Origin: Desulfitobacterium dichloroeliminans LMG P-21439
Lineage (GTDB): Bacteria > Bacillota > Desulfitobacteriia > Desulfitobacteriales > Desulfitobacteriaceae
NCBI RefSeq assembly: GCF_000243135.2
Contig: NC_019903.1
Location: 3,448,001-3,512,000, forward strand
Length of the DNA: 64,000 nucleotides
Reading direction: 5' to 3'
In this document: positions 10,452 through 19,859 of the stretch, in pieces
Numbering within the stretch: position 1 is the first letter of the stretch
How the letters are laid out: the number at the start of each line of letters is the position of its first letter
Made by a program: the position numbers and the translations under genes
Notes under the pieces: model-generated
Database searches by the model: none
Told to the model about the DNA's origin: nothing
Seen by the model: the letters and a program-made list of their open reading frames with translations, nothing else

Positions 10452-11215
10452 AAGGCAGTCACCGCGTTAAGAACGAGCTTTGCAAATCCTTCCGGATCGA
10501 GACTAGCGCCACCCACGAGGGCTCCATCCACATCCGGTTGTGCCATGAGCTCGACAATCGTATCGGCATTAACACTTCCACCATAGAGAATGTTTACTTC
10601 ATCGGCAACCGCCCCGGCAATTCCTGCTAAAGTAGAACGAATCATAGTGCACATTTCTTGTGCATCAGCGCTGGTGGCTGATTTACCGGTTCCGATCGCC
10701 CATATGGGTTCATAGGCTATGACCACACGTTTCAAATCAGCGGGAGATAGATCAGGGAGATCCTTTTCCACCTGGCTGCGAACGATGGCAAAGGCCTTAC
10801 TTTCCTCACGTTGTGCTAAGTTTTCCCCTACACAGAGAATCGGGGTAAGCCCTGCCTTGAGAGCTGCCTTCACCTTCTTGGCAATCTCTTCATCGGTTTC
10901 CCGGAGGATTACCCGACGTTCTGAATGTCCGATAATGACATAAGTACAGGCTGTATCCACCAGCATGGCAGCGGAAATCTCACCCGTATAAGCACCATTG
11001 CCAGCAAAGGACAGATCCTGAGCCCCGATATGGATAACACTTTCCTCCAATTCATCCTTGAGGGTGCTAAGGGCTGTAAAGGGAGCACACACCACAACAT
11101 CAATCTCGGTGGTTTCTCCCAAAAGACCGAGCAGCCTTCCCGCATAGTCCTGAGCTTCCCGGATCGTTTTGTTCATTTTCCAGTTGCCTGCGATAATAGG
11201 ATGTCGTATGGACAT
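10448..11215 (-). CDS. tpiA: triosephosphate isomerase
   Basis: 255 residues from the ATG at 11215 (GGGAG 8 nt upstream); the frame is open further upstream but lacks a better ribosome site. A TIM barrel interconverting DHAP and glyceraldehyde-3-phosphate. Catalytic residues are visible: Lys in GNWKMNKT, His in VIIGHSERR, Glu in IAYEPIWAIGTGKSA, and the phosphate loop LYGGSVNADT. It follows pgk by 53 nt and overlaps gpmI. Confidence 0.98.
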   Translation of the reverse strand: MSIRHPIIAGNWKMNKTIREAQDYAGRLLGLLGETTEIDVVVCAPFTALSTLKDELEESVIHIGAQDLSFAGNGAYTGEISAAMLVDTACTYVIIGHSERRVILRETDEEIAKKVKAALKAGLTPILCVGENLAQREESKAFAIVRSQVEKDLPDLSPADLKRVVIAYEPIWAIGTGKSATSADAQEMCTMIRSTLAGIAGAVADEVNILYGGSVNADTIVELMAQPDVDGALVGGASLDPEGFAKLVLNAVTAL

Positions 11216-11268
11216 GGACTTAGCTCCCTTCAAATAATGATTCAATAATCTCCTAGTTGACTTAAGAG

Positions 11269-12453
11269 TCACTTATCCTGAAGCGCTGCTACACCAGGTA
11301 AGGTTTTTCCTTCCAAGAGCTTTAGAGAAGCTCCTCCACCTGTGGAAATATGGCTCATTTGATTAGCGACGCCCATTTTATCGACAGCCGCCACAGAATC
11401 TCCGCCGCCCACAATGGTCATGCCCGGGCATTTGGCTACGGCCTGGGCAACCCGTTCAGTTCCTCTGGAGAAATTGTCCATCTCAAAAACACCCATGGGA
11501 CCGTTCCAAACAATCGTCTTGGCCTCTACTATGGCCTCACTAAAGGCTCCGGCACTTTCCGGTCCGATATCTAAAGCCATCTCATCTTCACTTATATCGG
11601 TGATGGGGATAATGCGATAAGGAGCGTCGTCCTTAAATTCCTCAGCCACTACAACATCCTGAGGCAAAAGAATCTTGACTTCCCGTTCTTGGGCCTTAGA
11701 GAGGATTTTCTGGGCCAAAGGCAATTTATCATTTTCAACCAAGGATTTCCCCATCCGGTACCCCTGAGCTTTGAGAAATGTATTCGCCATTCCTCCGCCA
11801 ATAATCAAAACGTCCACCTTGTTAAGGAGGTTCTCGATGACACCGATTTTATCACTCACCTTAGCTCCACCGATGATCGCCACAAAAGGCCGCTCTGCAG
11901 CTTCCATGGCGTGGCACATGCTCTCAATCTCTTTTTGAAGCAGGAAACCGGCAACACCGGGAATTCGATGGGCGATTCCTTCCGTAGAGGCATGGGCTCG
12001 ATGGGCTGTACCGAAAGCATCATTAACAAAAACATCCGCTAAGCTGGCAAGACTTGTGACAAACTCAGGATCATTTTTTTCTTCCTCTGCGTGGAATCGC
12101 ACATTCTCAAGGAGGAGGATCTCTCCTTCTTTTAGCTGCGTTACTTCCTTTTCTACTTCCGGTCCGATGCAATCCGGGGCAATGGAAACGTGTTGATCAA
12201 GCAATTCACTTAGGCGTTGGGCTACGGGGGCAAGGGAGTATTCCGGATCCACTTTTCCCTTGGGACGTCCTAAGTGCGAAGCAAGAATGATTTTGGCACC
12301 CTCTCCGATTAAATAGTGAATCGTCGGCAAAGCCGCTATAATCCTCGTGTCATCAGCTATATTTCCATGATCATCCATCGGCACATTAAAATCAACGCGC
12401 ACAAAAACGCGTTTCCCCTGTACCGTGATATCCTTAAGCCCTTTCTTAACCAT
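11269..12453 (-). CDS. pgk: phosphoglycerate kinase
   Basis: 394 residues from the ATG at 12453 (AAGGAG upstream at 11 nt). Transfers phosphate from 1,3-bisphosphoglycerate to ADP. Seen: [11 protein letters not shown] at the N-terminus, the ASHLGRPKG and LLLENVRFH substrate segments, [11 protein letters not shown], and the C-terminal [12 protein letters not shown] nucleotide loop. A TATAAT element at 12496-12501 (minus strand) could be its -10 box. It is the first glycolytic gene here: no cggR or gap precedes it, whereas many Firmicutes have cggR-gap-pgk-tpi-gpm-eno. Confidence 0.98.
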   Translation of the reverse strand: MVKKGLKDITVQGKRVFVRVDFNVPMDDHGNIADDTRIIAALPTIHYLIGEGAKIILASHLGRPKGKVDPEYSLAPVAQRLSELLDQHVSIAPDCIGPEVEKEVTQLKEGEILLLENVRFHAEEEKNDPEFVTSLASLADVFVNDAFGTAHRAHASTEGIAHRIPGVAGFLLQKEIESMCHAMEAAERPFVAIIGGAKVSDKIGVIENLLNKVDVLIIGGGMANTFLKAQGYRMGKSLVENDKLPLAQKILSKAQEREVKILLPQDVVVAEEFKDDAPYRIIPITDISEDEMALDIGPESAGAFSEAIVEAKTIVWNGPMGVFEMDNFSRGTERVAQAVAKCPGMTIVGGGDSVAAVDKMGVANQMSHISTGGGASLKLLEGKTLPGVAALQDK

Positions 12454-12574
12454 TATATATGTTTCTCCTTTCCTTTTTTGCTTCACTAGTTCGCTATTAT
12501 ATGTAAGTGTATGTATATTTGCTTGTAGGCGTTAATCGGGTACTGCGGTGTTCGCTTAAGCGGAGTTATATCCT

Positions 12575-12682
12575 AAGGAGTATCTCCAGGATTTTGTTTA
12601 CATCGTCCGCTAAATAAGCTACGCGGTACCAAACTAATCGCTAGAAGTCGTTCCTTGTAAAGCAAAGTCCTTAGGTAGACTT
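12575..12682. repeat. short fold-back repeat, copy A
   Basis: The gene-free stretch upstream of pgk contains imperfect inverted ends: the 12580-12602 region (TCTCCAGGATTTTGTTTAC) against 12655-12682 (GTAAAGCAAAGTCC). The interior (AAGCTACGCGG, CTAATCGCT) resembles the left part of the larger element at 38649-38857, so the two look like members of one dispersed family, this one internally deleted. Confidence 0.6.
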
Positions 12683-12760
12683 GCATAACGAAGAATTCAC
12701 CGTGTATTAGTTTAGCACTTTCTATCATCTTAGTATACCGCCAAAGGAAAATCTTACTCT

Positions 12761-14356
12761 TTAGACCAATCCCATCACGACTTGGGCAATATTAACACTA
12801 TGCTTATCGATGCGATAAAGCAAATTCACGATATCTAGGTTCTCCCACTGCGTTGTTTTGGCCAAGATTCCAAACTGTAAAGCTCGCTGCAGACGAACAA
12901 CGTCAGGGTGTTCACGAATGACTTCTCCTGCCAAATCCCTGTCCCATGACTTTAGTGCTCCTAGCATTCGATTGTAATTATTCAGCACAGTTTCATAAAG
13001 TTCCTTCATATCTCGCCAAATTCCTTCGGTTTCCAGTCGGTTTTCCTTCGTTACGTTTTGAATATGATCGGACAGGTCAAATAAGGCATCCCCAACATAT
13101 TGAAATTCTTTGAGAATGAATTGGGTATTAAGAATTTCTTCATGTTGCTGGGCAGTTACTTCTTTAGCAGACAAATCAGCCAGAAAGCGGAAAATATGCT
13201 GATAATACCATTGGAACTCTTGCTCTAGAGGTGAACCTTTACCCGGCAGGGCACGCATCTCTAAAACGCCGGTAGGAATCTGCGACATCAGCTCCTCCCG
13301 TAAGACCTTGCCCATTCCTTGAATTTCAAGGTGAATCTGTGTTAAGGCGATGGCGGGTACTTCCAGAGATGCTTCATCCACATATTTAAACTGAACTTTT
13401 TTTATGCCTTGAGAAGAGTCAGGCAAAATTCGAACCATAACTTTAGCAATCCAGTTATTCAGTGGCATAAAGAGGATGATCATCATGATTGAGAAGACAA
13501 GATGAGAGTTAGCCACCTGACGCTTAAGATCTCCTCCCATCCAGATTAATAGATCTGCAACTTCAGGCAAAAAGGGGAGAACGAGAAGGGTGGCTAGGAC
13601 TTTGTAGAGGGTGTTGGCCAAGGCAACTCGACGGGCATCCTGCTTCTGCGCCGTCAATGTCGAGATTAGCGTCGTCACTGTGCCACCGATATGAGCTCCT
13701 AAAACCAAAGGTATAACCGCACCGAGATTAATTAAGCCTTGATCAGCCAAGGAAATCAGAATGGCTACTGTAGCAGTACTACTCTGCATAAGGGCTGTAA
13801 GAACCAGACCCACAAGGATTCCGAAGAAGGGCTTAGCTCCCAATTGGGCAAGAAATTCTTGAACCTGAGGCACATCCTTTAAAGGAGCAAAGGCACCGGA
13901 CATAATGGATATTCCCACGAATATAAGACCAAAACCTATCATGGCCTGGCCTAAGGGCTTTATATGAGGCGTTTTCACAATGAGGTAGAGGATAAAACCA
14001 ACAAAAATGAAACCCAAGGCCACATTAAGCATTTTGAAGGCAATGAGCTGGATGGAGAGTGAAGTACCCAAAGCTGAGCCCAAAACAATCCCTAAGGCCC
14101 GACCAAGACTCATCAGACCCACATTGACAAATTCCACCACAAGGACGGTGGTAGCCGTACTGCTTTGAAAGGCTACTGTCATGATGATTCCAAATAGCAC
14201 TGCTAAGTAGGTCTTCTTGGTGAGGGATTCAAGTAGTTCTTTAAGTCGATTGGCTGCAAACATCTGCAAGCCGGAAGCAGTCGTATGTACCCCAAACATG
14301 AAAATTCCTAATCCACCTAGGAAAGCAACCCATGCACTAAAATTGATGTTGATCAC
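12761..14356 (-). CDS. Na+/phosphate cotransporter family protein with C-terminal PhoU-like domain
   Basis: 531 residues. The N-terminal about 310 residues hold two Na/Pi-cotransporter repeats, each with the QSSTAT signature (FQSSTATTVLVV and MQSSTATVAILI) within about eight helices. The C-terminal about 200 residues are helical and PhoU-like. Probable role is sodium-driven phosphate movement. The start is a GTG at 14356 with a weak AGGGG site, 6 nt after phoU, so expression is probably coupled to that gene. The transport direction and regulation are not visible from sequence. Confidence 0.9.
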   Translation of the reverse strand: MININFSAWVAFLGGLGIFMFGVHTTASGLQMFAANRLKELLESLTKKTYLAVLFGIIMTVAFQSSTATTVLVVEFVNVGLMSLGRALGIVLGSALGTSLSIQLIAFKMLNVALGFIFVGFILYLIVKTPHIKPLGQAMIGFGLIFVGISIMSGAFAPLKDVPQVQEFLAQLGAKPFFGILVGLVLTALMQSSTATVAILISLADQGLINLGAVIPLVLGAHIGGTVTTLISTLTAQKQDARRVALANTLYKVLATLLVLPFLPEVADLLIWMGGDLKRQVANSHLVFSIMMIILFMPLNNWIAKVMVRILPDSSQGIKKVQFKYVDEASLEVPAIALTQIHLEIQGMGKVLREELMSQIPTGVLEMRALPGKGSPLEQEFQWYYQHIFRFLADLSAKEVTAQQHEEILNTQFILKEFQYVGDALFDLSDHIQNVTKENRLETEGIWRDMKELYETVLNNYNRMLGALKSWDRDLAGEVIREHPDVVRLQRALQFGILAKTTQWENLDIVNLLYRIDKHSVNIAQVVMGLV

Positions 14357-14362
14357 CCCTAG

Positions 14363-14998
14363 CTAGAACTTTTTCCCTGTCTTTATATAGACTTGAGCCT
14401 CTGCCACATTTAAGATATGATCACCCATGCGCTCCATAGTCCGCGCAAAAATTAGAGCAAATGCTAACGAACCTGTTTTCTCACTTTGGCCACCCATGAG
14501 AAATTGCCTTTGTAAAAACCCATAAGTAGTATCCAACACATCGTCCATTTGATCCAAAGCTTCTACGTTATCTTCTTCATTATCAATTGTCTCTTTTACT
14601 TTTAGATACATCTGCTGGGTTTGATTGGCCATTTGAAGAACTTCCTCAATATGCTCCATATTAGAACTGAGCACAGCAAGCTCAGCAATATCACAGGCAT
14701 AATCGGCGATTCTTTCCAGCTCTTGGGCTATTCTCTGATAGCCCAGTAAAAAACAAAGGTCTTGGGTCCTGATTTGCTGAAGGGTCATCATCTCGAGGAT
14801 GCGCTTGAGCACTTTGTCTCTCATAGCATCGATTTGATCATCTTCTTTACGCCAGTCCATATCCTGCAAAGCGTCAGGGGTTTCTAGATTGCTGAGGACT
14901 CTACTCAAGAGATCCTCCACCCCTTGGGCAAGCTCGAGAATCATCGTCCTTATCTCCATTAATGCCCGATCATACCCGCTCAGCCGCGTAAACATCAT
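14363..14998 (-). CDS. phoU: PhoU family protein
   Basis: 211 residues from the ATG at 14998 (GAGGAG 8 nt upstream). It shows the two three-helix PhoU repeats, with acidic metal-binding patterns in each (QRIAQELERIADYACDIAEL and ARTMERMGDHILNVAE). PhoU proteins modulate phosphate uptake and Pho signalling, here very likely acting on the Na/Pi cotransporter encoded 6 nt downstream rather than on a PstSCAB system, none of which is present. No histidine kinase or response regulator is nearby. Confidence 0.9.
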   Translation of the reverse strand: MMFTRLSGYDRALMEIRTMILELAQGVEDLLSRVLSNLETPDALQDMDWRKEDDQIDAMRDKVLKRILEMMTLQQIRTQDLCFLLGYQRIAQELERIADYACDIAELAVLSSNMEHIEEVLQMANQTQQMYLKVKETIDNEEDNVEALDQMDDVLDTTYGFLQRQFLMGGQSEKTGSLAFALIFARTMERMGDHILNVAEAQVYIKTGKKF

Positions 14999-15091
14999 CC
15001 CCAACACTCCTCTATAAAATCTTCTCGTCCCATAGCATCTGGGGTTGCTCTTTGGAGGGGTCGCTCAAGAGGACCTGTCCGCAGTCTTGAT

Positions 15092-15134
15092 AAAAAACCA
15101 CAAATTGTTCTAGATTATCTAACCCAATCTGTGG
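15092..15134 (-). terminator. intrinsic terminator after rpoN
   Basis: CCACAGATTGG pairs with CAATTTGTGG (15098-15134) and is followed by TTTTTT on the minus strand. It separates rpoN from phoU. Confidence 0.85.
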
Positions 15135-15196
15135 CTCTATTTTCATTATATTCCCGAATCTTTAGAATACACACTATCCAAACGTCGAGCCACCTA

Positions 15197-16600
15197 TTAA
15201 TACCGCTTGCGCAAAGTTGTTGAAGGGATACCTAGTTCGTCACGGTATTTTGCTACGGTTCGGCGTGAAATCTTCATGTTTTTTTCCTTGAGTATTTCGG
15301 TGAGCTTCTGATCTGAGTAAGGAACCTTAGGATCTTCCGTAGCAATGATATCCTTTAAAGCTTGCTTAATTGCTTCTGTGGTCATGCCCTCCTCGCTTCC
15401 TAAACCGGTTGCGAAAAAGAACTTGAATTCAAAAATCCCGCGGGGGGTCTGCACATACTTATTGGCTGTTGCCCGACTCACAGTAGATTCATGAACCCCA
15501 ATTTCTTCGGCAATATCTTTGAGATTGAGAGGCCTTAGGTAGCGAATACCTTGTCGTAAAAATTCCTCTTGGCGCCGAACAAGAGCATCAGCGACTTTAT
15601 ATAAGGTCAGACGCCTCTGCTCAATACTGCGAATGAGCCAAGCAGCAGCATTGAGTTTTTGCTCCACAAATTTACGGGTCTCTGATTCGCTGTTCTGACT
15701 CAAGGCTTTTTTATAGGTTTGATTGATGCCTAGGCGTGGTACGGTAACGTCATTGATCAGGATAATAAACTCTCCTTCGACTTCCTCAATCACCACATCC
15801 GGAATAATATAACGAACCTCTCCCGGCCCGGAAAACCGCCGACCGGGCTTAGGATCAAGAGTGCGGAGGAGATCTGACATTGCCTGTACCTGCAGAGGAG
15901 TTACCTTAAGTTGGTTGGCAATCTTTTGTAAACGCCCAGCAGCCAAATCCTCGAGGTGATTGAGAAAACTCGGCATCTCGGGCGGGTAGTGGTTAAGCAA
16001 AGGAAGCTGTAGTCTCAGGCATTCTTCGAGATTCCTAGCCCCCACACCTAAGGGGTCCAAACCTTGGATGATTGTTAGTCCCGTTTTCACTTGCTCAAGG
16101 GGGCGCTGAAACTGCTTAGCTATTTCTTCTAAGGAAAGAGGCAGATAACCATTTTCGTCTAAATTCCCAATAATATATTCAAGTAAATCTTGAGGGGCCG
16201 ATGCCCTTTGGATATGAATCTGTTCAAGCAAATGCTCTTGAAGGGAGGGGGCCGCTGCTAAAAAGGGCTCGAACCTTTTGTTCTGCCCGGCATCAGGGTC
16301 ATACTCTCTGAATATCCGTTCCTCCTGATGCTGAAAATAGTCTTCCCAGTTCATATCCCAGTCGCTATCTGCCGGATTGTCCTCCTTTTCCAGAGGGGGG
16401 GTATCTTCTTGAGAATTGTCCGTTCCTTTGTCACCGGAATCTTCAACGACATCTAAGAGAGGGTTTTCCAACATCTGCTGTTCCACATAATCAGAAAGTT
16501 CAAGGGCTGATAGCTGCAGTACAGCAATCGCTTGGCGCAACTCCGGAGTCATGACTAACTTCTGTGTTTGCTCTAGGTTTAGACTATACCCTATGCGCAC
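15197..16600 (-). CDS. rpoN: RNA polymerase sigma-54 factor
   Basis: 467 residues with a GTG start at 16600 (GAGGAT upstream). Region I (Gln/Leu-rich, LNLEQTQKLVMTPELRQAI), an acidic region II (about 50-100), the core-binding domain, the helix-turn-helix, and a C-terminal RpoN box (SRRTVAKYRDELGIP, last 25 residues) that reads the -24 element. It begins 2 nt after whiA, so it is co-transcribed with rapZ-yvcK-whiA. No sigma-54 activator is in the window. Confidence 0.97.
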   Translation of the reverse strand: MRIGYSLNLEQTQKLVMTPELRQAIAVLQLSALELSDYVEQQMLENPLLDVVEDSGDKGTDNSQEDTPPLEKEDNPADSDWDMNWEDYFQHQEERIFREYDPDAGQNKRFEPFLAAAPSLQEHLLEQIHIQRASAPQDLLEYIIGNLDENGYLPLSLEEIAKQFQRPLEQVKTGLTIIQGLDPLGVGARNLEECLRLQLPLLNHYPPEMPSFLNHLEDLAAGRLQKIANQLKVTPLQVQAMSDLLRTLDPKPGRRFSGPGEVRYIIPDVVIEEVEGEFIILINDVTVPRLGINQTYKKALSQNSESETRKFVEQKLNAAAWLIRSIEQRRLTLYKVADALVRRQEEFLRQGIRYLRPLNLKDIAEEIGVHESTVSRATANKYVQTPRGIFEFKFFFATGLGSEEGMTTEAIKQALKDIIATEDPKVPYSDQKLTEILKEKNMKISRRTVAKYRDELGIPSTTLRKRY

Positions 16601-16602
16601 AA

Positions 16603-17556
16603 TTATCCTCCTCTCCCCACCTGCTTATGCCGTTCCTCTAGCTTATCAGCGAGCTCGTCTATTTTGCGTAGGCGATGATTCACTCCGGATTTGCCTACCT
16701 TCGGGTTCAACATTTCCCCCAATTCCTTGAGGCTTGCATCGGGATATTCCAGTCGCAGCTCAGCTATTTCCCGTATTGGATCCGGGAGCGCTTGAAGACC
16801 AATAGTATTCGCTACCTTCTGGATATTTTCCACTTGCCTTACAGCTGCATCTACTGTCTTATTGAGATTGGCTGTCTCACAGTTGACTAAACGATTGACT
16901 TGATTGCGCATATCTTTAAGCACGCGAACATTCTCAAACTCTAAAAGTGCGCGATGAGCACCGATGAGAGCAAGGAATTTAACAATATGTTCACTTTCCT
17001 TAATATATACCACATGCCAATTTTTACGCAGACTCACTTTAGCACCCAACTGAAACCGATTGAGTAGTAGGCAGAGGGCATCCGCATGAAGAGCGTCATT
17101 GGTGATAATCTCTAAATGATATGTTCCCTCAGGATTATTTATGGATCCACCGGCCAGAAAGGCTCCGCGTAAATAAGCAATTCTATCGCATTTCTTCTTG
17201 ACAAGAAAGTTGGGTATACCCGGGAGGATTTCCCCTTCTTCATCAATGAGCCCCAGCTCTTGAAAATCGCTTAATACTCTTGGATAGATTTTAACCATAT
17301 AGGAATTATTCTTTTTTAAGCGCAGCTTCCTGCGCACCATAATATCCACCGGTAAACCCAATAGGTTCTTGGCCAGTCGGTATACCTTGCGAGCTACGGG
17401 AGCACTCTCTGTAGTCACGTTCAGTGCGTAGATTTGATTAGAGATCTGCAAGGTCCCATCCATGCGCACAAGTGCTGCAAGTTCGGCCACATTGCAACAT
17501 CTTTTCTTTTCTTCGATGCGCGCTAATTCATCCTTAGTTTCGGCGCTGAAAGACAT
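16603..17556 (-). CDS. whiA: DNA-binding protein WhiA
   Basis: 317 residues. N-terminal half resembles LAGLIDADG homing endonuclease folds without the catalytic motif (AYLRGAFLAGGSINNPEGTYH); the C-terminal part is a helix-turn-helix (DASLKELGEML, KSGVNHRLRKIDELA). In Firmicutes WhiA affects cell division and chromosome segregation. It is third in the conserved rapZ-yvcK-whiA cluster and begins 16 nt after yvcK. Confidence 0.96.
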   Translation of the reverse strand: MSFSAETKDELARIEEKKRCCNVAELAALVRMDGTLQISNQIYALNVTTESAPVARKVYRLAKNLLGLPVDIMVRRKLRLKKNNSYMVKIYPRVLSDFQELGLIDEEGEILPGIPNFLVKKKCDRIAYLRGAFLAGGSINNPEGTYHLEIITNDALHADALCLLLNRFQLGAKVSLRKNWHVVYIKESEHIVKFLALIGAHRALLEFENVRVLKDMRNQVNRLVNCETANLNKTVDAAVRQVENIQKVANTIGLQALPDPIREIAELRLEYPDASLKELGEMLNPKVGKSGVNHRLRKIDELADKLEERHKQVGRGG

Positions 17557-17572
17557 TTCTCCCCCCTCCTTT

Positions 17573-18946
17573 CTAGGATTCTTCCCTCAATTTCTGACTT
17601 AATAAATAGGAATCCACCAGAGCAATCCGCTCACCCATGGGCTTTAAGCGAAAGAGAAGTCGAATGAGCATTCGCGCCAACCGGTCTGGGTCGTGACGGA
17701 TGGTTTCACCCTCTTGCAGAAGATCGGCTTCCACATATTTAACCCCCAGCCATTCCACGCTGGCGGCATTGCCATTCACCGGATAGGAGCCTTCCTCTGC
17801 ATAGCGCTGCAAAAGCTCCTGGGGTATCCCTTGTTTATTAGCTAAGACAACATCCACTAAACCATGGCCACAGTGATCCATCAGAGACTGCAAATGATCC
17901 GAGACTTGAAAGTTGTCCGTCTCTCCCGGTTCTGTCATAATATTGCAGATATAGACACAAGGAGCATCCACATCGCGAATTTTCTCTTTTAAGCCTTTTA
18001 CTAAAAGATTCGGCAAAACGCTGGTATAAAGACTGCCGGGACCTAAGACGATAAGATCCGCTTCATCCAAGGCCTTTAACGCCTCTGGAATAGGTTCACA
18101 ATCCTCGGGTTCTAAGTAAACCCTGATAATGCGACCTTGGGTGTCCCTGACCTGGGTTTCCCCTTTCACTGTGGTTCCATTGGCCAGATCTGCCCCTAAG
18201 ACCACCTGTTCCAAGGTGGAGGGATAGACATTCCCCCTGAGTGCGAAGACCTTACTCACCTGCTCTACCCCTTTTTGGAAATCTCCAAAGGTATCAGCCA
18301 TTCCCGCTAAAAATAGATTGCCTAAGCTATGTCCTTTTAGGGTACCCGTATCAAAGCGATAGGAGAAGAGTTTCTCCATGACATTTTCTGTATCGGAGAG
18401 GGCGACGAGGCAATTTCGAATATCCCCCGGGGGGAGTATTCCCATTTCACTACGGAGCATCCCAGAACTCCCACCGTCATCCGCTACCGTAACGATGGCG
18501 GTGAGATTGCGGGTATAACCTTTCAGACCTCTTAGGAGGTTGGACAAGCCGGTTCCGCCGCCAATCACCACAATTTTCGGACCACGACCCAGATGTTGCC
18601 GGGAATACATGACATCAACAATTCGGGCTTCTTCATCGGGTAATAACACAGAGATAATGGAATTAAGCATGCGCTTAAAACCAATCACCATAGCGGTTGC
18701 CCCTAAAGCACTGATTACGAGACCCATGGGCACCGCAGTACGGGGAGCACTTCCAGTCAGTCGATAGATTGCTTCGCGAAATTGCAACTCTAGATAGCCT
18801 AGGGCTATGCCGTCATTCATTACGGAAAACCCCGCTGCAAATAAAAATACGCCGAGAACTGCTAGAAAAAACCAACGCTTGACCCCTAAATTAGGATAAA
18901 GCCATTTCAAGGAGTTGGGGAGTGATATGCCCAGTTTACTTTTCAT
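17573..18946 (-). CDS. yvcK: YvcK/GlmR family gluconeogenesis factor
   Basis: 457 residues. Unlike the short Bacillus form it has an N-terminal extension with two transmembrane helices (about 26-46 and 72-92) before the CofD-like domain. That domain opens with VVIGGGTGLSNLLRGLK and contains VTVADDGGSSG and LPPGDIRNCLVALSD, the nucleotide-sugar-binding core. YvcK binds UDP-GlcNAc and tunes peptidoglycan precursor synthesis in Bacillus. Its start overlaps the rapZ stop by 4 nt. Confidence 0.93.
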   Translation of the reverse strand: MKSKLGISLPNSLKWLYPNLGVKRWFFLAVLGVFLFAAGFSVMNDGIALGYLELQFREAIYRLTGSAPRTAVPMGLVISALGATAMVIGFKRMLNSIISVLLPDEEARIVDVMYSRQHLGRGPKIVVIGGGTGLSNLLRGLKGYTRNLTAIVTVADDGGSSGMLRSEMGILPPGDIRNCLVALSDTENVMEKLFSYRFDTGTLKGHSLGNLFLAGMADTFGDFQKGVEQVSKVFALRGNVYPSTLEQVVLGADLANGTTVKGETQVRDTQGRIIRVYLEPEDCEPIPEALKALDEADLIVLGPGSLYTSVLPNLLVKGLKEKIRDVDAPCVYICNIMTEPGETDNFQVSDHLQSLMDHCGHGLVDVVLANKQGIPQELLQRYAEEGSYPVNGNAASVEWLGVKYVEADLLQEGETIRHDPDRLARMLIRLLFRLKPMGERIALVDSYLLSQKLREES

Positions 18947-19836
18947 TTAGTCCTATCACCCTTCCGATTACGGGCAGCATCCCGGTGATTAACGCTCATG
19001 GTGTAATGATGCTCTTTAAGAAAAATACCTATGCGTTCAGCAATAGCCACGGAACGATGCTGTCCCCCTGTACATCCCACACCAATCACTAAATGCCGCT
19101 TCCCTTCCTCCACATAATGAGGAAGAATATACTCTAACAAGTCCAGATACTTCTCTATGAACTCTTGAGCCAAGGAATTACTAAAGATATAATTCTGAAC
19201 TTGTGGATGTTCCCCAGTGAGTGGCCGAAGTTCACTAATATAAAAAGGATTGGGTAAAAAGCGCACATCAATGAGCAAGTCCACGTCAAGGGGTATACCA
19301 TATTTATAGCCGAAGGAGACCACAGAAACTGTTAAAGGTCCAGAGGCGTGTTCATTGCCAAACAGTTCTGCCACTTGGTGGCGAAGTTGCTGAGATGAGA
19401 GATTTGAAGTATCAATAATCTTATGAGCGATACCACGAAGTTCGGTGAGTTTTTGACGTTCCATTTGAATTCCTTCGAGAATTCCGCCGCTAGGGGAAAG
19501 GGGGTGTCTCCGTCGGGATTCCTTATACCGTCCAACGAGAATTTCATCTGAGGCTTCTAAAAAAAGCATCTCATACTGGAATCCAGACCTTTGTAAATCT
19601 TCTAGAGCCTCAGCCAAGGAAGTAAAGAACTCCCCCCCGCGCAGATCGCAAACGATGGCCGCGCGGCTCACCTTGCCCTGTGATTGAACACAGAGTTCAG
19701 CAAATTTTAGAATCAAGGATGGGGGCAGATTATCCACACAGAAGAAACCCTGATCTTCGAGACTCTGCATTGCCTGGGTCTTACCCGCTCCCGAGAGTCC
19801 TGTGATAACCAATAATCGTACTTGCTTTGACGACAT
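18943..19836 (-). CDS. rapZ: RNase adapter/nucleotide-binding protein RapZ
   Basis: 297 residues from the ATG at 19836 (GGGGG ribosome site; the longer frame upstream overlaps the preceding gene). Walker A motif GLSGAGKTQA near the N-terminus, then DNLPPSLI, and the C-terminal signature VGVGCTGGQHRSVAIAERI. RapZ controls glucosamine-6-phosphate synthase via small RNAs in E. coli; the Firmicute role is less settled. It heads the rapZ-yvcK-whiA-rpoN run. Confidence 0.96.
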   Translation of the reverse strand: MSSKQVRLLVITGLSGAGKTQAMQSLEDQGFFCVDNLPPSLILKFAELCVQSQGKVSRAAIVCDLRGGEFFTSLAEALEDLQRSGFQYEMLFLEASDEILVGRYKESRRRHPLSPSGGILEGIQMERQKLTELRGIAHKIIDTSNLSSQQLRHQVAELFGNEHASGPLTVSVVSFGYKYGIPLDVDLLIDVRFLPNPFYISELRPLTGEHPQVQNYIFSNSLAQEFIEKYLDLLEYILPHYVEEGKRHLVIGVGCTGGQHRSVAIAERIGIFLKEHHYTMSVNHRDAARNRKGDRTK

Positions 19837-19859
19837 AGCTACTCCCCCTTCTCTATTGA

